A DNA stretch of 64,000 nucleotides from positions 62,001-126,000 of the forward strand of contig NZ_ATVA01000017.1 of assembly GCF_000420485.1 (NCBI RefSeq). The letters are read 5' to 3'. The notes under the pieces are model-generated. The model ran no database searches, had not been told where the DNA came from, and saw nothing but the letters and a program-made list of their open reading frames with translations. Within the stretch, counting starts at the first letter, position 1; every line of letters begins with the position of its first letter. A program made the translations under genes and the position numbers. Positions 42,828 through 51,984 of the stretch are shown in pieces. The DNA comes from Paucidesulfovibrio longus DSM 6739. Lineage in GTDB: Bacteria > Desulfobacterota > Desulfovibrionia > Desulfovibrionales > Desulfovibrionaceae.

Positions 42828-43927
42828 TGTCCTACATGAATCTCGGCGGACTGGCCTACAGGCTGCGCACGACGCGCTCGGTGAAGAGCTTCGCCAAGCA
42901 TTTCCTGCTCCCGACCATGGCCGGGCAGAAGATCTTTCTCCACAACGAGCGCCTGCCCCGCGTGATCAACCTTTCCTTCAACGAGAAGACCTGCTTCTAC
43001 AAGTGCCGCATGTGCCTCTACTCCGAGCGGGACGTGCGCGACCACTACCGCGAGCAGTCCGAGATGCGCTTCGAAACCCTGCGCCGGATCGTGGACTCCA
43101 TTCCCGACGACCCGTTCCACAGCTTCGACATCTCCGCGGTGGGCGAAACCCTCGAATTCGGCAAGCTGGCGGAATTCGTGGCCTACATGAAGCGCAAGCG
43201 CCCGCTGGTGAACACCATCGTCTCCACCAACGGCGTGCTTCTGGACGAAAAGACCTTCCTGGCCCTGGCCCACGCGGGCCTGGACAACCTCCAGGTCAGC
43301 TTCTTCGCGGAAAACGCCGAGGACCACGAATTCATCACCGGCACCAAGACCTTCGAGCGCGTGGCCGAGAACCTGGAACGGGCCTGCCGCCTGAAGCGCC
43401 AGCTCGGCCTGCCGAAGCCCTTCATCCAGACCTTCGTGCTGGAATCCCGGGAGACGGCCCCCACCACGCAGCGCTTCGTGGACCGCTGGAGCCCGCTGGT
43501 GGACAAGGCCTTTGTCCGTCCGCTCCTGAAGCGCTCCATGGACATCCAGGGCATGACCCCGACCTACGAGTTCGAGCCCGAAGGCCCGCGCCGCCCCTGC
43601 ATGCAGCCCTGGTACTCCACGGCGTTGAATTCCAAGGGCGAGGTGCTGCCCTGCTACGGCTTCCACTGGCACGAGACCACCTGGCAGACCAATTTCGGGA
43701 ACATCAACGACGCGAGCCTGACGGAAATCTGGCGGACGGATGCCTTCCGCGCCTTCCGCGAAAAGCACCTGCGCCTGGATCTCGACGACCTGCCCGTGTG
43801 CCGCAAGTGCAGCAGCTGGAACGACTACACCGACATCTGGGCGCGCAACCCCGACGGCAGCTGGCGGCCCGCGCCGCTGCGGCCCGTCGATTTCCTGCGG
43901 CGCGCGCCCGGACAGCGGGGAGGCTGA
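42827..43927 (+). CDS. Radical SAM/SPASM protein
   Basis: The 366-residue protein has the cluster C56, C60, C63 in KTCFYKCRMC. The SPASM end has RPCMQPWYSTALNSKGEVLPCYG, GNINDASLTEIW and CRKCSSW. It starts at 42827, sharing the last base of the previous stop, with an AGGAG site. A 40-residue basic N-terminal helix precedes the core. It is the eighth and last radical SAM gene of the window. Confidence 0.87.
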   Translation: MSYMNLGGLAYRLRTTRSVKSFAKHFLLPTMAGQKIFLHNERLPRVINLSFNEKTCFYKCRMCLYSERDVRDHYREQSEMRFETLRRIVDSIPDDPFHSFDISAVGETLEFGKLAEFVAYMKRKRPLVNTIVSTNGVLLDEKTFLALAHAGLDNLQVSFFAENAEDHEFITGTKTFERVAENLERACRLKRQLGLPKPFIQTFVLESRETAPTTQRFVDRWSPLVDKAFVRPLLKRSMDIQGMTPTYEFEPEGPRRPCMQPWYSTALNSKGEVLPCYGFHWHETTWQTNFGNINDASLTEIWRTDAFRAFREKHLRLDLDDLPVCRKCSSWNDYTDIWARNPDGSWRPAPLRPVDFLRRAPGQRGG

Positions 43928-43932
43928 CGCCC

Positions 43933-45117
43933 ATGCGCGTGGCCTGTCTCGGCAACATGAACAACAACATGTTCTGCCTGGTGCGCTATCTGCGCGACCG
44001 GGGCCTGGACGCGCACCTGCTGCTGCTCTCCCACGAGCACGAGCGCTACCTGCCCGAGGCCGACACCTACGGCCACGGCCACCGCGCCTGGGTGCGCCGC
44101 CTGGACTGGGGCTCGGAGCCGGACTTCGCCAGGACCGACCCCGAACGGATCCGGCGCGACCTGGAGGGATTCGAGGCCTTCATCGGCTGCAACTACGCCC
44201 CGGCCTTCCTGCACAAGGCGGGACTGGGGCTGGACGTGTTCTGCCCGCACGGCAGCGACTACTACGAAGTGCCCTTCTACACGGACGAGCGCGGCGAGCC
44301 CACGCCCCTGGCCCTGGCCCAGCGCGCGGCCATCCGCGAGGCCGCGTTCTACATGGCCCCGTACACCAATCCGGACCGGGAGCGCTTCTGGGACGGCATC
44401 GGCCCCACGGGCCAACGCTCGCCGCATCCCATCCCCCTGCTCTACCTGCCCGAATACACGCCGGAGCGCATGGACCGCTATTGCAAGCCGGGCCAGGACG
44501 CGGACGCCCTGCGCGAATTGAAGCGCAGGCGCGGGCTGCTCGTGATCCAGCACATCCGGCAGTGCTGGGCCGACCCGGCCCTGGTCAACGACCACAAGGG
44601 CAACGATGTGCTGCTGCGCGGCGTGGCCCGGTATGTGCATGATTCCGGGGGGGACGCCGGGCTGGCGATCTTCGACTACGGGCCGGACGCGGACGCGACA
44701 CGGACCCTGGTCCGCGAGCTGGGCCTGGACGACCGCACCCTCTGGCTCGCGCCCCGGACGCGCAAGGAGATCATGCCCCTGCTGGCCCTTGCGGACGCGG
44801 CCGCCCTGGAATTCCGCTACAGCTGGATCGCCGGGGGGGGCATCTTCGAGGCCTTGGCCATGGGGCGGCCCGTGCTGGCGCGGCGGGACGACGAAATGTA
44901 CGCGGGGCGAACGCTCTTTCCCATGCTGCGGGCCAGGAACGAGGAGCAGATCGCCGAAGCCCTGGCCCGCTGCGCCGCCTCTCCGGAAGAAGTGGCCGGC
45001 CTGGGCGCGCAGGGCCGGGTCTGGCTGGAGCAGGAGGTCATCAACCCCGCCGTGGACGCGGTCTGCGGCATGCTGCGGAGTCTGGAGCGCGGGCGGAACG
45101 CGCGCAAGAGCGCCTGA
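43933..45117 (+). CDS. Glycosyltransferase, GT-B type (GT4-like)
   Basis: The 394-residue protein starts VACLGNMNNNMFCLVRYL and has the nucleotide-sugar half LEFRYSWIAGGGIFEALAMGRPVL with the E-x-MGRPV donor motif. The central part with HPIPLLYLPEYTPERM and VIQHIRQCW is Trp/Tyr-rich. The ATG follows GGAGG by ten bases. It probably adds the sugar produced by the radical SAM block. Confidence 0.8.
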   Translation: MRVACLGNMNNNMFCLVRYLRDRGLDAHLLLLSHEHERYLPEADTYGHGHRAWVRRLDWGSEPDFARTDPERIRRDLEGFEAFIGCNYAPAFLHKAGLGLDVFCPHGSDYYEVPFYTDERGEPTPLALAQRAAIREAAFYMAPYTNPDRERFWDGIGPTGQRSPHPIPLLYLPEYTPERMDRYCKPGQDADALRELKRRRGLLVIQHIRQCWADPALVNDHKGNDVLLRGVARYVHDSGGDAGLAIFDYGPDADATRTLVRELGLDDRTLWLAPRTRKEIMPLLALADAAALEFRYSWIAGGGIFEALAMGRPVLARRDDEMYAGRTLFPMLRARNEEQIAEALARCAASPEEVAGLGAQGRVWLEQEVINPAVDAVCGMLRSLERGRNARKSA

Positions 45118-45143
45118 TCGCGGAAAGCGAGGAAGAGAACGGC

Positions 45144-47030
45144 ATGTGCGGCATCTGTGGAATATTCGGCCCCCGGGGCAAGGCTCTGGAACCGGCCCTG
45201 CTGGAGGCCATGACCGGAGAGCTGGCGCATCGCGGCCCGGACGGATCCGGCCTGTATCTGACTCCCGGCCTGGGCCTGGGCCATCGCCGCCTGGCCATCC
45301 TGGACCTGGACGAGCGCGCGGCCCAGCCCATGCGCGCGGCGGAGCGGGGACTGGCCCTGGTCTACAACGGGGAAATCTACAACTATCGCGAGCTGCGCGC
45401 CGAGCTGGAGGCGCTGGGGCACGGCTTCCGCACCACCTCGGACACGGAAGTGGTCCTGGAGTCCTACGCGGCCTGGGGACCGGCCTGCGTGGAACGCTTC
45501 AACGGCATGTTCGCCCTGGCCCTCTGGGACGCGCGGGCGAACACGCTCTTCCTGGCCCGCGACCGCTACGGCATCAAGCCGCTCTACTACGCGCGGGCGC
45601 GGCAGGGGCTGGCCTTCGCCTCGGAAGTCAAGGCCCTGCTCAAGGTTCCCGGCGTGGAGCGCTCCCTGGACCTGGAAGCGGTCTACGAATATTTCACCTT
45701 CCAGAACCTCTTCACGGACCGGACCTTCCACCGGGGCGTGACCGCCTTTCCCGCCGGATGCCGGGCACTGGCGCATCTGGACGCGCCCGGCGAGCTCCGC
45801 CTGGAGCGGTACTGGGACTTCGACTTCCAGGAGCCGGAAAAGCCCCTGGCCGAGGCCGAATACGAGGAGGAGTTCGAGCGGCTCTTCCGCCAGGCCGTCC
45901 AGCGGCAGCTCGTCAGCGACGTGGAGGTCAGCGCCTTTCTCAGCGGCGGCATCGACTCCGGCGCCATCACGGCCATCGCCGCGGGCAGCCAGCCCTACAT
46001 CAAGAGCTTCACCTGCGGCTTCGACCTCAGCTCCGCGTCCGGCATGGAGCTGAATTTCGACGAGCGCGCCAAGGCCGAGGCCCTTTCGTCCCTCTTCCGC
46101 ACGGAGCACTACGAGATGGTGCTCAAGGCCGGAGACATGGAGCGCTGCCTGCCCGATCTGGTGCGGCACATCGAGGAGCCGCGCGTGGGCCAGAGCTATC
46201 CCAACTACTACGCCTGCAAGCTGGCCGGGAGCTTCTGCAAGGTGACGCTGGCGGGCACGGGCGGGGACGAGCTGTTCGGCGGGTATCCCTGGCGCTATTT
46301 CAAGGCCCCGGAAAGCGCGAATCTCGAAGAGTACGTGGACCGCTACTACCTCTACTGGCAGCGACTGGTGCCGAACACGGCGCTGCGCCGGATCTTCGCG
46401 CCCGTGCGCGGCGAGGTGGCCGGGGTCTGGACGCGGGACATCCTCCGCGACGTGTTCAAGAACCGGGAGATGCGCTTCGATTCGCCCGCGCAGCGCGTCA
46501 ACCACTCCCTCTACCTCGAAGCCAAGACCTTTCTCCGGGGGCTGCTGACCGTGGAGGACAAGCTCTCCATGGCCCACGGCCTGGAAGTGCGCATTCCCTT
46601 CCTGGACAACGATCTCGTGGACTTCGCCATGCGCGTGCCCGTGCGGCTCAAGCTCGGCGACGAGGCCCTGGCCGACGCGTGCGCGCCGCCGCGCATCGAC
46701 GAGAACCTGCTCGGCAAGCACATCACGTATAATCGGCGCCACCGCAACGGCAAGCTGCTGCTGCGCAACGTGCTCGGCAGATTCGTGCCGGAAAACATCT
46801 CCAACGGGGCCAAGCAGGGCTTTTCCGGACCGGACGCCTCCTGGTTCAAGGGCGAAAGCATCGACTACGTTCGCTCCGTGCTCTACGATGACCGGGCGAG
46901 CATCTACGGACTGATGGATCCCGCTGCGGTGCGCGGGCTGGTGGACGATCATCTCGAAGGCCGGGAAAACCGGCGGCTGTTCATCTGGTCGCTGCTCTAT
47001 TTCGAACTCTGGCTGAAAACCTTCCTGTGA
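45144..47030 (+). CDS. asnB: Asparagine synthetase-type glutamine amidotransferase, copy 1
   Basis: The 628-residue enzyme has an N-terminal class II glutaminase domain with catalytic C2, HRGPDGSG, YNGEIYNYREL and RFNGMFALALWD. A C-terminal synthetase domain has the PP-loop SGGIDSGA and GTGGDELFGGYP. It moves ammonia from glutamine to an ATP-activated carboxylate. In glycan clusters such proteins amidate uronic acids, which fits here better than asparagine supply, but the substrate is not proven. It lies 26 bases after a glycosyltransferase, the largest gap in the 24-gene run. Confidence 0.92.
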   Translation: MCGICGIFGPRGKALEPALLEAMTGELAHRGPDGSGLYLTPGLGLGHRRLAILDLDERAAQPMRAAERGLALVYNGEIYNYRELRAELEALGHGFRTTSDTEVVLESYAAWGPACVERFNGMFALALWDARANTLFLARDRYGIKPLYYARARQGLAFASEVKALLKVPGVERSLDLEAVYEYFTFQNLFTDRTFHRGVTAFPAGCRALAHLDAPGELRLERYWDFDFQEPEKPLAEAEYEEEFERLFRQAVQRQLVSDVEVSAFLSGGIDSGAITAIAAGSQPYIKSFTCGFDLSSASGMELNFDERAKAEALSSLFRTEHYEMVLKAGDMERCLPDLVRHIEEPRVGQSYPNYYACKLAGSFCKVTLAGTGGDELFGGYPWRYFKAPESANLEEYVDRYYLYWQRLVPNTALRRIFAPVRGEVAGVWTRDILRDVFKNREMRFDSPAQRVNHSLYLEAKTFLRGLLTVEDKLSMAHGLEVRIPFLDNDLVDFAMRVPVRLKLGDEALADACAPPRIDENLLGKHITYNRRHRNGKLLLRNVLGRFVPENISNGAKQGFSGPDASWFKGESIDYVRSVLYDDRASIYGLMDPAAVRGLVDDHLEGRENRRLFIWSLLYFELWLKTFL

Positions 47031-47037
47031 GTTGAGC

Positions 47038-48960
47038 ATGTGCGGCATCGCCGGAATACTCCGCTTCGGCGGACCCACGCCCCCGGAAGGGGCCATGCGC
47101 GAGGAAATCCTGGCCATGACCGCCCGGCTGGCCCACCGAGGCCCGGACGGACGGGGCGCGTTCGCGCGCGGCGGCGTCGCCCTGGGCCACGCCCGGCTGG
47201 CCATCATCGACCTTTCCGAGAGCGGGGCGCAGCCCATGCGCACCACGGACGACCGGCTGGCCGTGACCTTCAACGGCGAAATCTACAACCACCGCGAGCT
47301 GCGCGCCGAGCTGGAAGCCGAGGGCTTCGCCTTCCGCTCCGGCTCGGACACCGAGGTCATCCTCCACGCCTGGGACCGCTGGGGCGAGGACTGCGTGGAC
47401 CACTTCCAGGGCATGTTCGCCTTCGCCCTCTGCGACTTCCGGCTGGAGCGCCTCTTTCTGGCCCGCGACCATGCCGGGATCAAGCCGCTCTTCTACCGCC
47501 GGGGGCCGGGCTTCTTCGCCTTTGCTTCCGAGCTTTCCGCCCTGCGCGCGGTGAACGCGCCGCCGCCGCGCGGCTCCCTGCAGAACGTGGACTATTTTCT
47601 GCGCTTTCAGTACGTGCCCGCGCCACGGACCATTTTTTCGGACGTGTTCCAGCTCCGGCCCGCGCACTGCCTGCGGGTGGGCCTGGACGGCCGGGAGCAG
47701 GAGCCGCGCCGCTGGTGGCGGGTGCGCTTCGCGCCGGAGCCGCCGCGCCGCGCCGCCGAGGTCCGCGAGGAGGTCCGCGCGGCCTTGACCCGCGCCGTTT
47801 CCCGCTCCCTGGTGGCGGACGTGCCCGTGGGCATCTTTCTTTCCGGCGGGCTGGATTCCAGCGTGGTGGCCATGGAAGCGGCGCGGCTGGCCGATCTCCC
47901 GCCCACGGCGTTCTCCATCGGCTTCGGCGACCGCGCGAAGGACGAGCTGCCCTGGGCCGAGCAGGCCGCCCGCACCCTGAGCCTGGAGCTGCGCAGCGAG
48001 GTCGTGGAGCACGCCTCCCTGGACATCCTCCCGGAGCTGCTCGACCATTACGGCGAGCCTTTCGGCGACGCCTCGGCCATTCCGTCCTGGTACGTGGCCC
48101 GGCTGGCCCGGCGCGAAGGCATCAAGACCGTGCTTTCCGGCGACGGCGGGGACGAGCTTTTCGGCGGGTACGAGCGCTTCCTGGCCTGGGCGCGCGGGGG
48201 CAAGTGGGCCGCTGCCCGGCGCAGCGAGCTTTGGCGCGACATCCGCTTCGGCAGGATGAAGACCCTGCGCGACTGGATCGACGGCTTCGGATTCGGCCCG
48301 GAAGCCTGGACCCGCTTCGTCTGCTTCGCGTTCTGGCCGCAGCGCGCGCGGCTCTGGCGGCCGGAGCTGCGCCACCTGGCGGACACGCCCAGCGGACCGT
48401 TCCTGCTCTCCTGGGTCCACGCGCGCAAGAGCGGCAAGGGCCGGAGCATGGCCCTGCCCCAGTCCATGGACTACGAGAACTACCTGCCCGGAGCCGTGCT
48501 GGCCAAGGTGGACCGCGCGAGCATGGCCCACGGCCTGGAGGTCCGCCCCGCCCTGCTCGACCGCGAGCTGACCGAGGCCGCGGCCCGGCTGCCGGAAATC
48601 TGCAAGCACGACCGGGGCCGCAGCGGCAAGCTCGTGCTCAAGGAAATCCTGCGCGAGCGCTTCGACAGCGCCTTTGTGGACCGGCCCAAGCAGGGATTCG
48701 GCATTCCGCGCGGCAAGTGGCTCTCGCCGGGCGCGCGCGGCTGGGAGATGCTTGGCGACCTGCTGCTCGCGGGCCGCTCCCCCCTGCACGACTGGTTCGA
48801 ACCCGGCGAAATCGAGCGGCACATCCGCATGCACGAGCGCGGCCTGGACAACTCCCAGCACACCTGGCTGCTGCTGGTCCTGGCTCTCTGGGCCGACCGC
48901 AATCCCGACATTTCCTTCACCGAAACCCCAGGCAGCCCCCCGGAAGGAGGCGGCGCATGA
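47038..48960 (+). CDS. asnB: Asparagine synthetase-type glutamine amidotransferase, copy 2
   Basis: The 640-residue protein must start at the ATG 47038 so that Cys is residue 2, as the glutaminase chemistry requires. A TTG two codons upstream is rejected. It has HRGPDGRG, FNGEIYNHREL, the PP-loop SGGLDSSV and SGDGGDELFGGYERF. It differs clearly from copy 1, so it probably has a different carboxylate substrate. It overlaps the following transferase by four bases. Confidence 0.92.
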   Translation: MCGIAGILRFGGPTPPEGAMREEILAMTARLAHRGPDGRGAFARGGVALGHARLAIIDLSESGAQPMRTTDDRLAVTFNGEIYNHRELRAELEAEGFAFRSGSDTEVILHAWDRWGEDCVDHFQGMFAFALCDFRLERLFLARDHAGIKPLFYRRGPGFFAFASELSALRAVNAPPPRGSLQNVDYFLRFQYVPAPRTIFSDVFQLRPAHCLRVGLDGREQEPRRWWRVRFAPEPPRRAAEVREEVRAALTRAVSRSLVADVPVGIFLSGGLDSSVVAMEAARLADLPPTAFSIGFGDRAKDELPWAEQAARTLSLELRSEVVEHASLDILPELLDHYGEPFGDASAIPSWYVARLARREGIKTVLSGDGGDELFGGYERFLAWARGGKWAAARRSELWRDIRFGRMKTLRDWIDGFGFGPEAWTRFVCFAFWPQRARLWRPELRHLADTPSGPFLLSWVHARKSGKGRSMALPQSMDYENYLPGAVLAKVDRASMAHGLEVRPALLDRELTEAAARLPEICKHDRGRSGKLVLKEILRERFDSAFVDRPKQGFGIPRGKWLSPGARGWEMLGDLLLAGRSPLHDWFEPGEIERHIRMHERGLDNSQHTWLLLVLALWADRNPDISFTETPGSPPEGGGA

Positions 48961-49814
48961 CCCACGCCCCCATCGCCCTGTTTTGCTACAATCGGCCCGA
49001 ACACCTCGCCCGGACCCTGGACGCCCTGGAAGCGAATCCGGAATTCGCGCGCAGCAAGGTCTACGCCTTTTGCGAAGGCCCGAAGGACGAGGCGGAACAG
49101 CCCCAGGTGGACGCGGTGCGCGCCCTGCTGCGCCGCCGCGCCGGAAAAATGGACCTGGAGCTGGTGGAGCGCGGGGAAAACCTCGGCCTGCGCGCCAGCA
49201 TCGTGGACGGCGTGACCCGCGTCTGTCGGGAGCATGGCCGGGCCATCGTGGTGGAGGACGACATCGTGGCCAGCCCGGTCTTCCTGAACTCCATGAACGC
49301 GGCCCTGAACCGCTACGAAGACACGCCGGAGGTCATGCACGTTTCCGGCTATTTCCTGCCCGTGGACCCGGCCGGACTGCCCGAAAGCTTTTTTTACCGC
49401 CCGACGAGCTGCTGGGGCTGGGCCACCTGGCGCGAGAGCTGGCAGCACCTTGACCTGGACGCCGCAGGATTGCTCGCCCGGCTGCAAGGCGAGGCCGGAG
49501 AACGCTTCGATCTGGACGGAGCCTACGACTTCCGCGCGCATCTGCGCCTGAACCTCGAAGGCCGCATGTTCACCTGGGCCATCTTCTGGTACGCTTCGGT
49601 CTTTCTGCGCGGAGGCTTCTGCCTGCATCCCCGGATTTCCCTGACGCGCAACATCGGCCATGACGGCGGGGGCAGCAACTGCCGCCCGACCACGAGCTTT
49701 CTCGGCGAGATGGGCGGCGCTCCCGTAAGCGCCTTCCCGGACGTCCTGCAAGAGGAGCCGCTCGCACTGGCGCGGGCGCGGGAATTCTACCTCAACAACA
49801 AGGGCCGCGTATGA
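48957..49814 (+). CDS. GT-A glycosyltransferase, GNT-I-like
   Basis: The 285-residue protein opens IALFCYNRPEHLARTLDALE and carries VVEDDIV, an EDD-type metal motif as in GNT-I-like transferases. SCWGWATWRESW is typical of this bacterial group. It is soluble. It overlaps AsnB copy 2 and the next methyltransferase by four bases each. Sugar and acceptor are unknown. Confidence 0.88.
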   Translation: MTHAPIALFCYNRPEHLARTLDALEANPEFARSKVYAFCEGPKDEAEQPQVDAVRALLRRRAGKMDLELVERGENLGLRASIVDGVTRVCREHGRAIVVEDDIVASPVFLNSMNAALNRYEDTPEVMHVSGYFLPVDPAGLPESFFYRPTSCWGWATWRESWQHLDLDAAGLLARLQGEAGERFDLDGAYDFRAHLRLNLEGRMFTWAIFWYASVFLRGGFCLHPRISLTRNIGHDGGGSNCRPTTSFLGEMGGAPVSAFPDVLQEEPLALARAREFYLNNKGRV

Positions 49815-50803
49815 CCGCCTGTCCGCTGTGCAGCGCTCCGGGGGCGGCCCCGCTCGAACACGTCCGATCCGAAGACATCGCCGCGCTCTACGAGCGCTTT
49901 TTCCGCATGGACGCGGCCCGGCTGCTGCCCGCCCAAGGCCTGGACTACCGCGAGTGCCCGACCTGCGGCCTGGGCTGGTTCTCCCCGGCCGCGCCCGGCG
50001 ACGGCGACTTCTACGCGGACCTGCAACGCTTCGACTGGTACTACGACCCGCAGCGGCCCGATTTCGACGCGGGCGCGGCCTATGTCCGCCCCGGCGACCG
50101 CGTGCTCGACGCGGGCTGCGGCCGGGGAGCCTTTGCATCCCGCCTGGAAGAACAGATGGCCGCCCGCATGGTGGAAAGGCACGGCGCCCAGAGCGCTGCC
50201 GTGGCCTACGAGGGACTGGAAACCAGCGAAAACGCGGTCTGCATGGCCTGCGCGTCCGGGCTGAACGTGCACTGCGCCGACATCGCGGAATTCGCGGAGC
50301 AGCGCGCCGGGGAATACGACGCGGTCTGCGTTTTCCAGGCTCTGGAGCATGTTCCCGCGCCCGGAGCGTTTCTGGACGCGGCGCGGCAACTGCTCGCTCC
50401 CGGAGGCAGGCTGATCGTGTCCGTTCCCTCCCAGAGCGCGTTCGTGGGCCGGTCCTGCAACGCGGTGCTGAACCTGCCGCCGCACCACCTGAGCCGCTGG
50501 CCCGACCGGACCCTGAAATATCTCGCGCAGCGGCTCGGATTGAACCTGCTGCGCCTCGAGCACCTGCCCCTGGAGCCGGTGCACCATGAATGGTACGCCA
50601 TGACGCGCATTCTCGAAAAGCTGCGCAGCAGCGGCGCGCCGAGGCTGGTGGACGGCTCCCTGGCGTTCTGGCGGCGCTATCGGCTGGCGCGCTTCCTGGC
50701 CCGGCGCGGCGCGGCCGCACCCGACCCGCACCATCCGCCGGACGGCCACACCGTGCTCGTGGTCCTGGAAAACGACAACACCGCAGCCAGGGAGGAACAA
50801 TGA
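49811..50803 (+). CDS. SAM-dependent methyltransferase with N-terminal zinc motif
   Basis: The 330-residue protein has a zinc-ribbon-like start with C4, C7, C49 and C52. The methyltransferase domain follows: VLDAGCGRGAFA for SAM, then YDAVCVFQALEHV and LLAPGGRLIVSVPS. The architecture resembles sugar C-methyltransferases that carry an N-terminal zinc domain, though their usual C-terminal domain is missing. The last 30 residues are Pro/His-rich. It overlaps both neighbours by four bases. Confidence 0.88.
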   Translation: MTACPLCSAPGAAPLEHVRSEDIAALYERFFRMDAARLLPAQGLDYRECPTCGLGWFSPAAPGDGDFYADLQRFDWYYDPQRPDFDAGAAYVRPGDRVLDAGCGRGAFASRLEEQMAARMVERHGAQSAAVAYEGLETSENAVCMACASGLNVHCADIAEFAEQRAGEYDAVCVFQALEHVPAPGAFLDAARQLLAPGGRLIVSVPSQSAFVGRSCNAVLNLPPHHLSRWPDRTLKYLAQRLGLNLLRLEHLPLEPVHHEWYAMTRILEKLRSSGAPRLVDGSLAFWRRYRLARFLARRGAAAPDPHHPPDGHTVLVVLENDNTAAREEQ

Positions 50804-51981
50804 CCGCCGCTGTTTCGGAAAACATGCTCCCCAGCCTGAACCTGGACTACGACCTCTGCCTCCAGCGCCTGCGCAGCAAGCGGGAATGGCTGCGCTCCCC
50901 GGAAGCGCAGGCCGCGTTTGCCGGGCTTGCCGAACGCCTGAAGGAGTTCGGCCAAAGGCCGCGCATCGCCCTCTACGGCTCCTCCTGGTCCGGATACATG
51001 GCCGCAAACCTGCTGGAGCAGGCAAACGCGGGCGCCGTGGAACTCGTGTTCGAGTCCAGCGACCCCCTGCCCGAACTGGCCCACCTGCCGCACCGGAACC
51101 TGCTGCATGGGGATGCACGCGACTCGGCGGACTGCGTCCTGCTGGCCACGGCTCCGCGCCACTACCCCTTCATCGAACCCCTGGTCCGGGCCAAGGTGGA
51201 CGCGCCCCTGGTGGTGGGCATGTACGCGCCGCAGAAGCCGGAAATCCCCCTGCCCGAACCCGACTCCTCCCTGGGCGTCCGCACCCGGGTGGGCACGGCC
51301 GGAGTGGAAGCGCGCCTGCCCCTGCACCGCTCGAACCTGGCCCTGGTGCTCATCGACCTCTGGGATCTGGGCAGGCCCTCGTCCCCGTACGACGACTGCA
51401 TCCCGGAACTGCTCGCCCTGGCCCGACGACACGACCTGACCGTGATCCATGCGCCGAGCTACAAGCTCAAGCCGGGAGGCGGGTTCGTGACCAAGTCCCT
51501 GGAAACGCCCGTTGCCGCGTCCCAAGAGTGGCCCCCCCTGGAATTCCGCAACCGCCAGGGCCGATTCGGACACTGCGACCACACGGCCCGGAGACTCAAG
51601 GCCGGCGACCCCCGGCCCCTGGGTCTGCTCGACTGCGCCATGCCCGTGGACCGGCCCAACGAATACGTGGAGTCCTCCTTGGAAGGCGTGCTCGAAATCC
51701 TCGAACGCCGGCGGATCCTCTATCCGCTCTACGCCGGGGGCGGCACGCTGCAATGCCTGGTGTTCAAGCCCGCAGGCTATTTGAACCTCGCGCGGCACGG
51801 CTACCAGCCCATCCTGGTGCGCGACGCCACTGCCGACAACCTCCAGGAAGTGGACGGCGCGCTCGTGGACATGCAGGCCGCCGGAGTGGCCTGTTTCGAA
51901 AATCTCTGCGGCCTCTCCACGACCATCACCGACCTGCGCGACGCCCTGGACGCTCCGAGCGCGGGCAGGGAGCGGAGCTAG
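50800..51981 (+). CDS. Rossmann-like domain fused to an isochorismatase-family hydrolase domain
   Basis: The 393-residue protein has two parts. Residues about 10-170 carry RIALYGSSWSGYMAANLLE, a nucleotide-binding-like loop. Residues about 180-385 are isochorismatase-like: LALVLIDLWD gives the catalytic Asp, TVIHAPSYKLKPGG the region near the catalytic Lys, and GGGTLQCLVF the nucleophile Cys at the family position before ILVRDATAD. Such hydrolases cleave amides or ethers. In this operon it could trim an amide made by a neighbouring AsnB. The start follows GGAGG. Confidence 0.78.
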   Translation: MTAAVSENMLPSLNLDYDLCLQRLRSKREWLRSPEAQAAFAGLAERLKEFGQRPRIALYGSSWSGYMAANLLEQANAGAVELVFESSDPLPELAHLPHRNLLHGDARDSADCVLLATAPRHYPFIEPLVRAKVDAPLVVGMYAPQKPEIPLPEPDSSLGVRTRVGTAGVEARLPLHRSNLALVLIDLWDLGRPSSPYDDCIPELLALARRHDLTVIHAPSYKLKPGGGFVTKSLETPVAASQEWPPLEFRNRQGRFGHCDHTARRLKAGDPRPLGLLDCAMPVDRPNEYVESSLEGVLEILERRRILYPLYAGGGTLQCLVFKPAGYLNLARHGYQPILVRDATADNLQEVDGALVDMQAAGVACFENLCGLSTTITDLRDALDAPSAGRERS

Positions 51982-51984
51982 GCC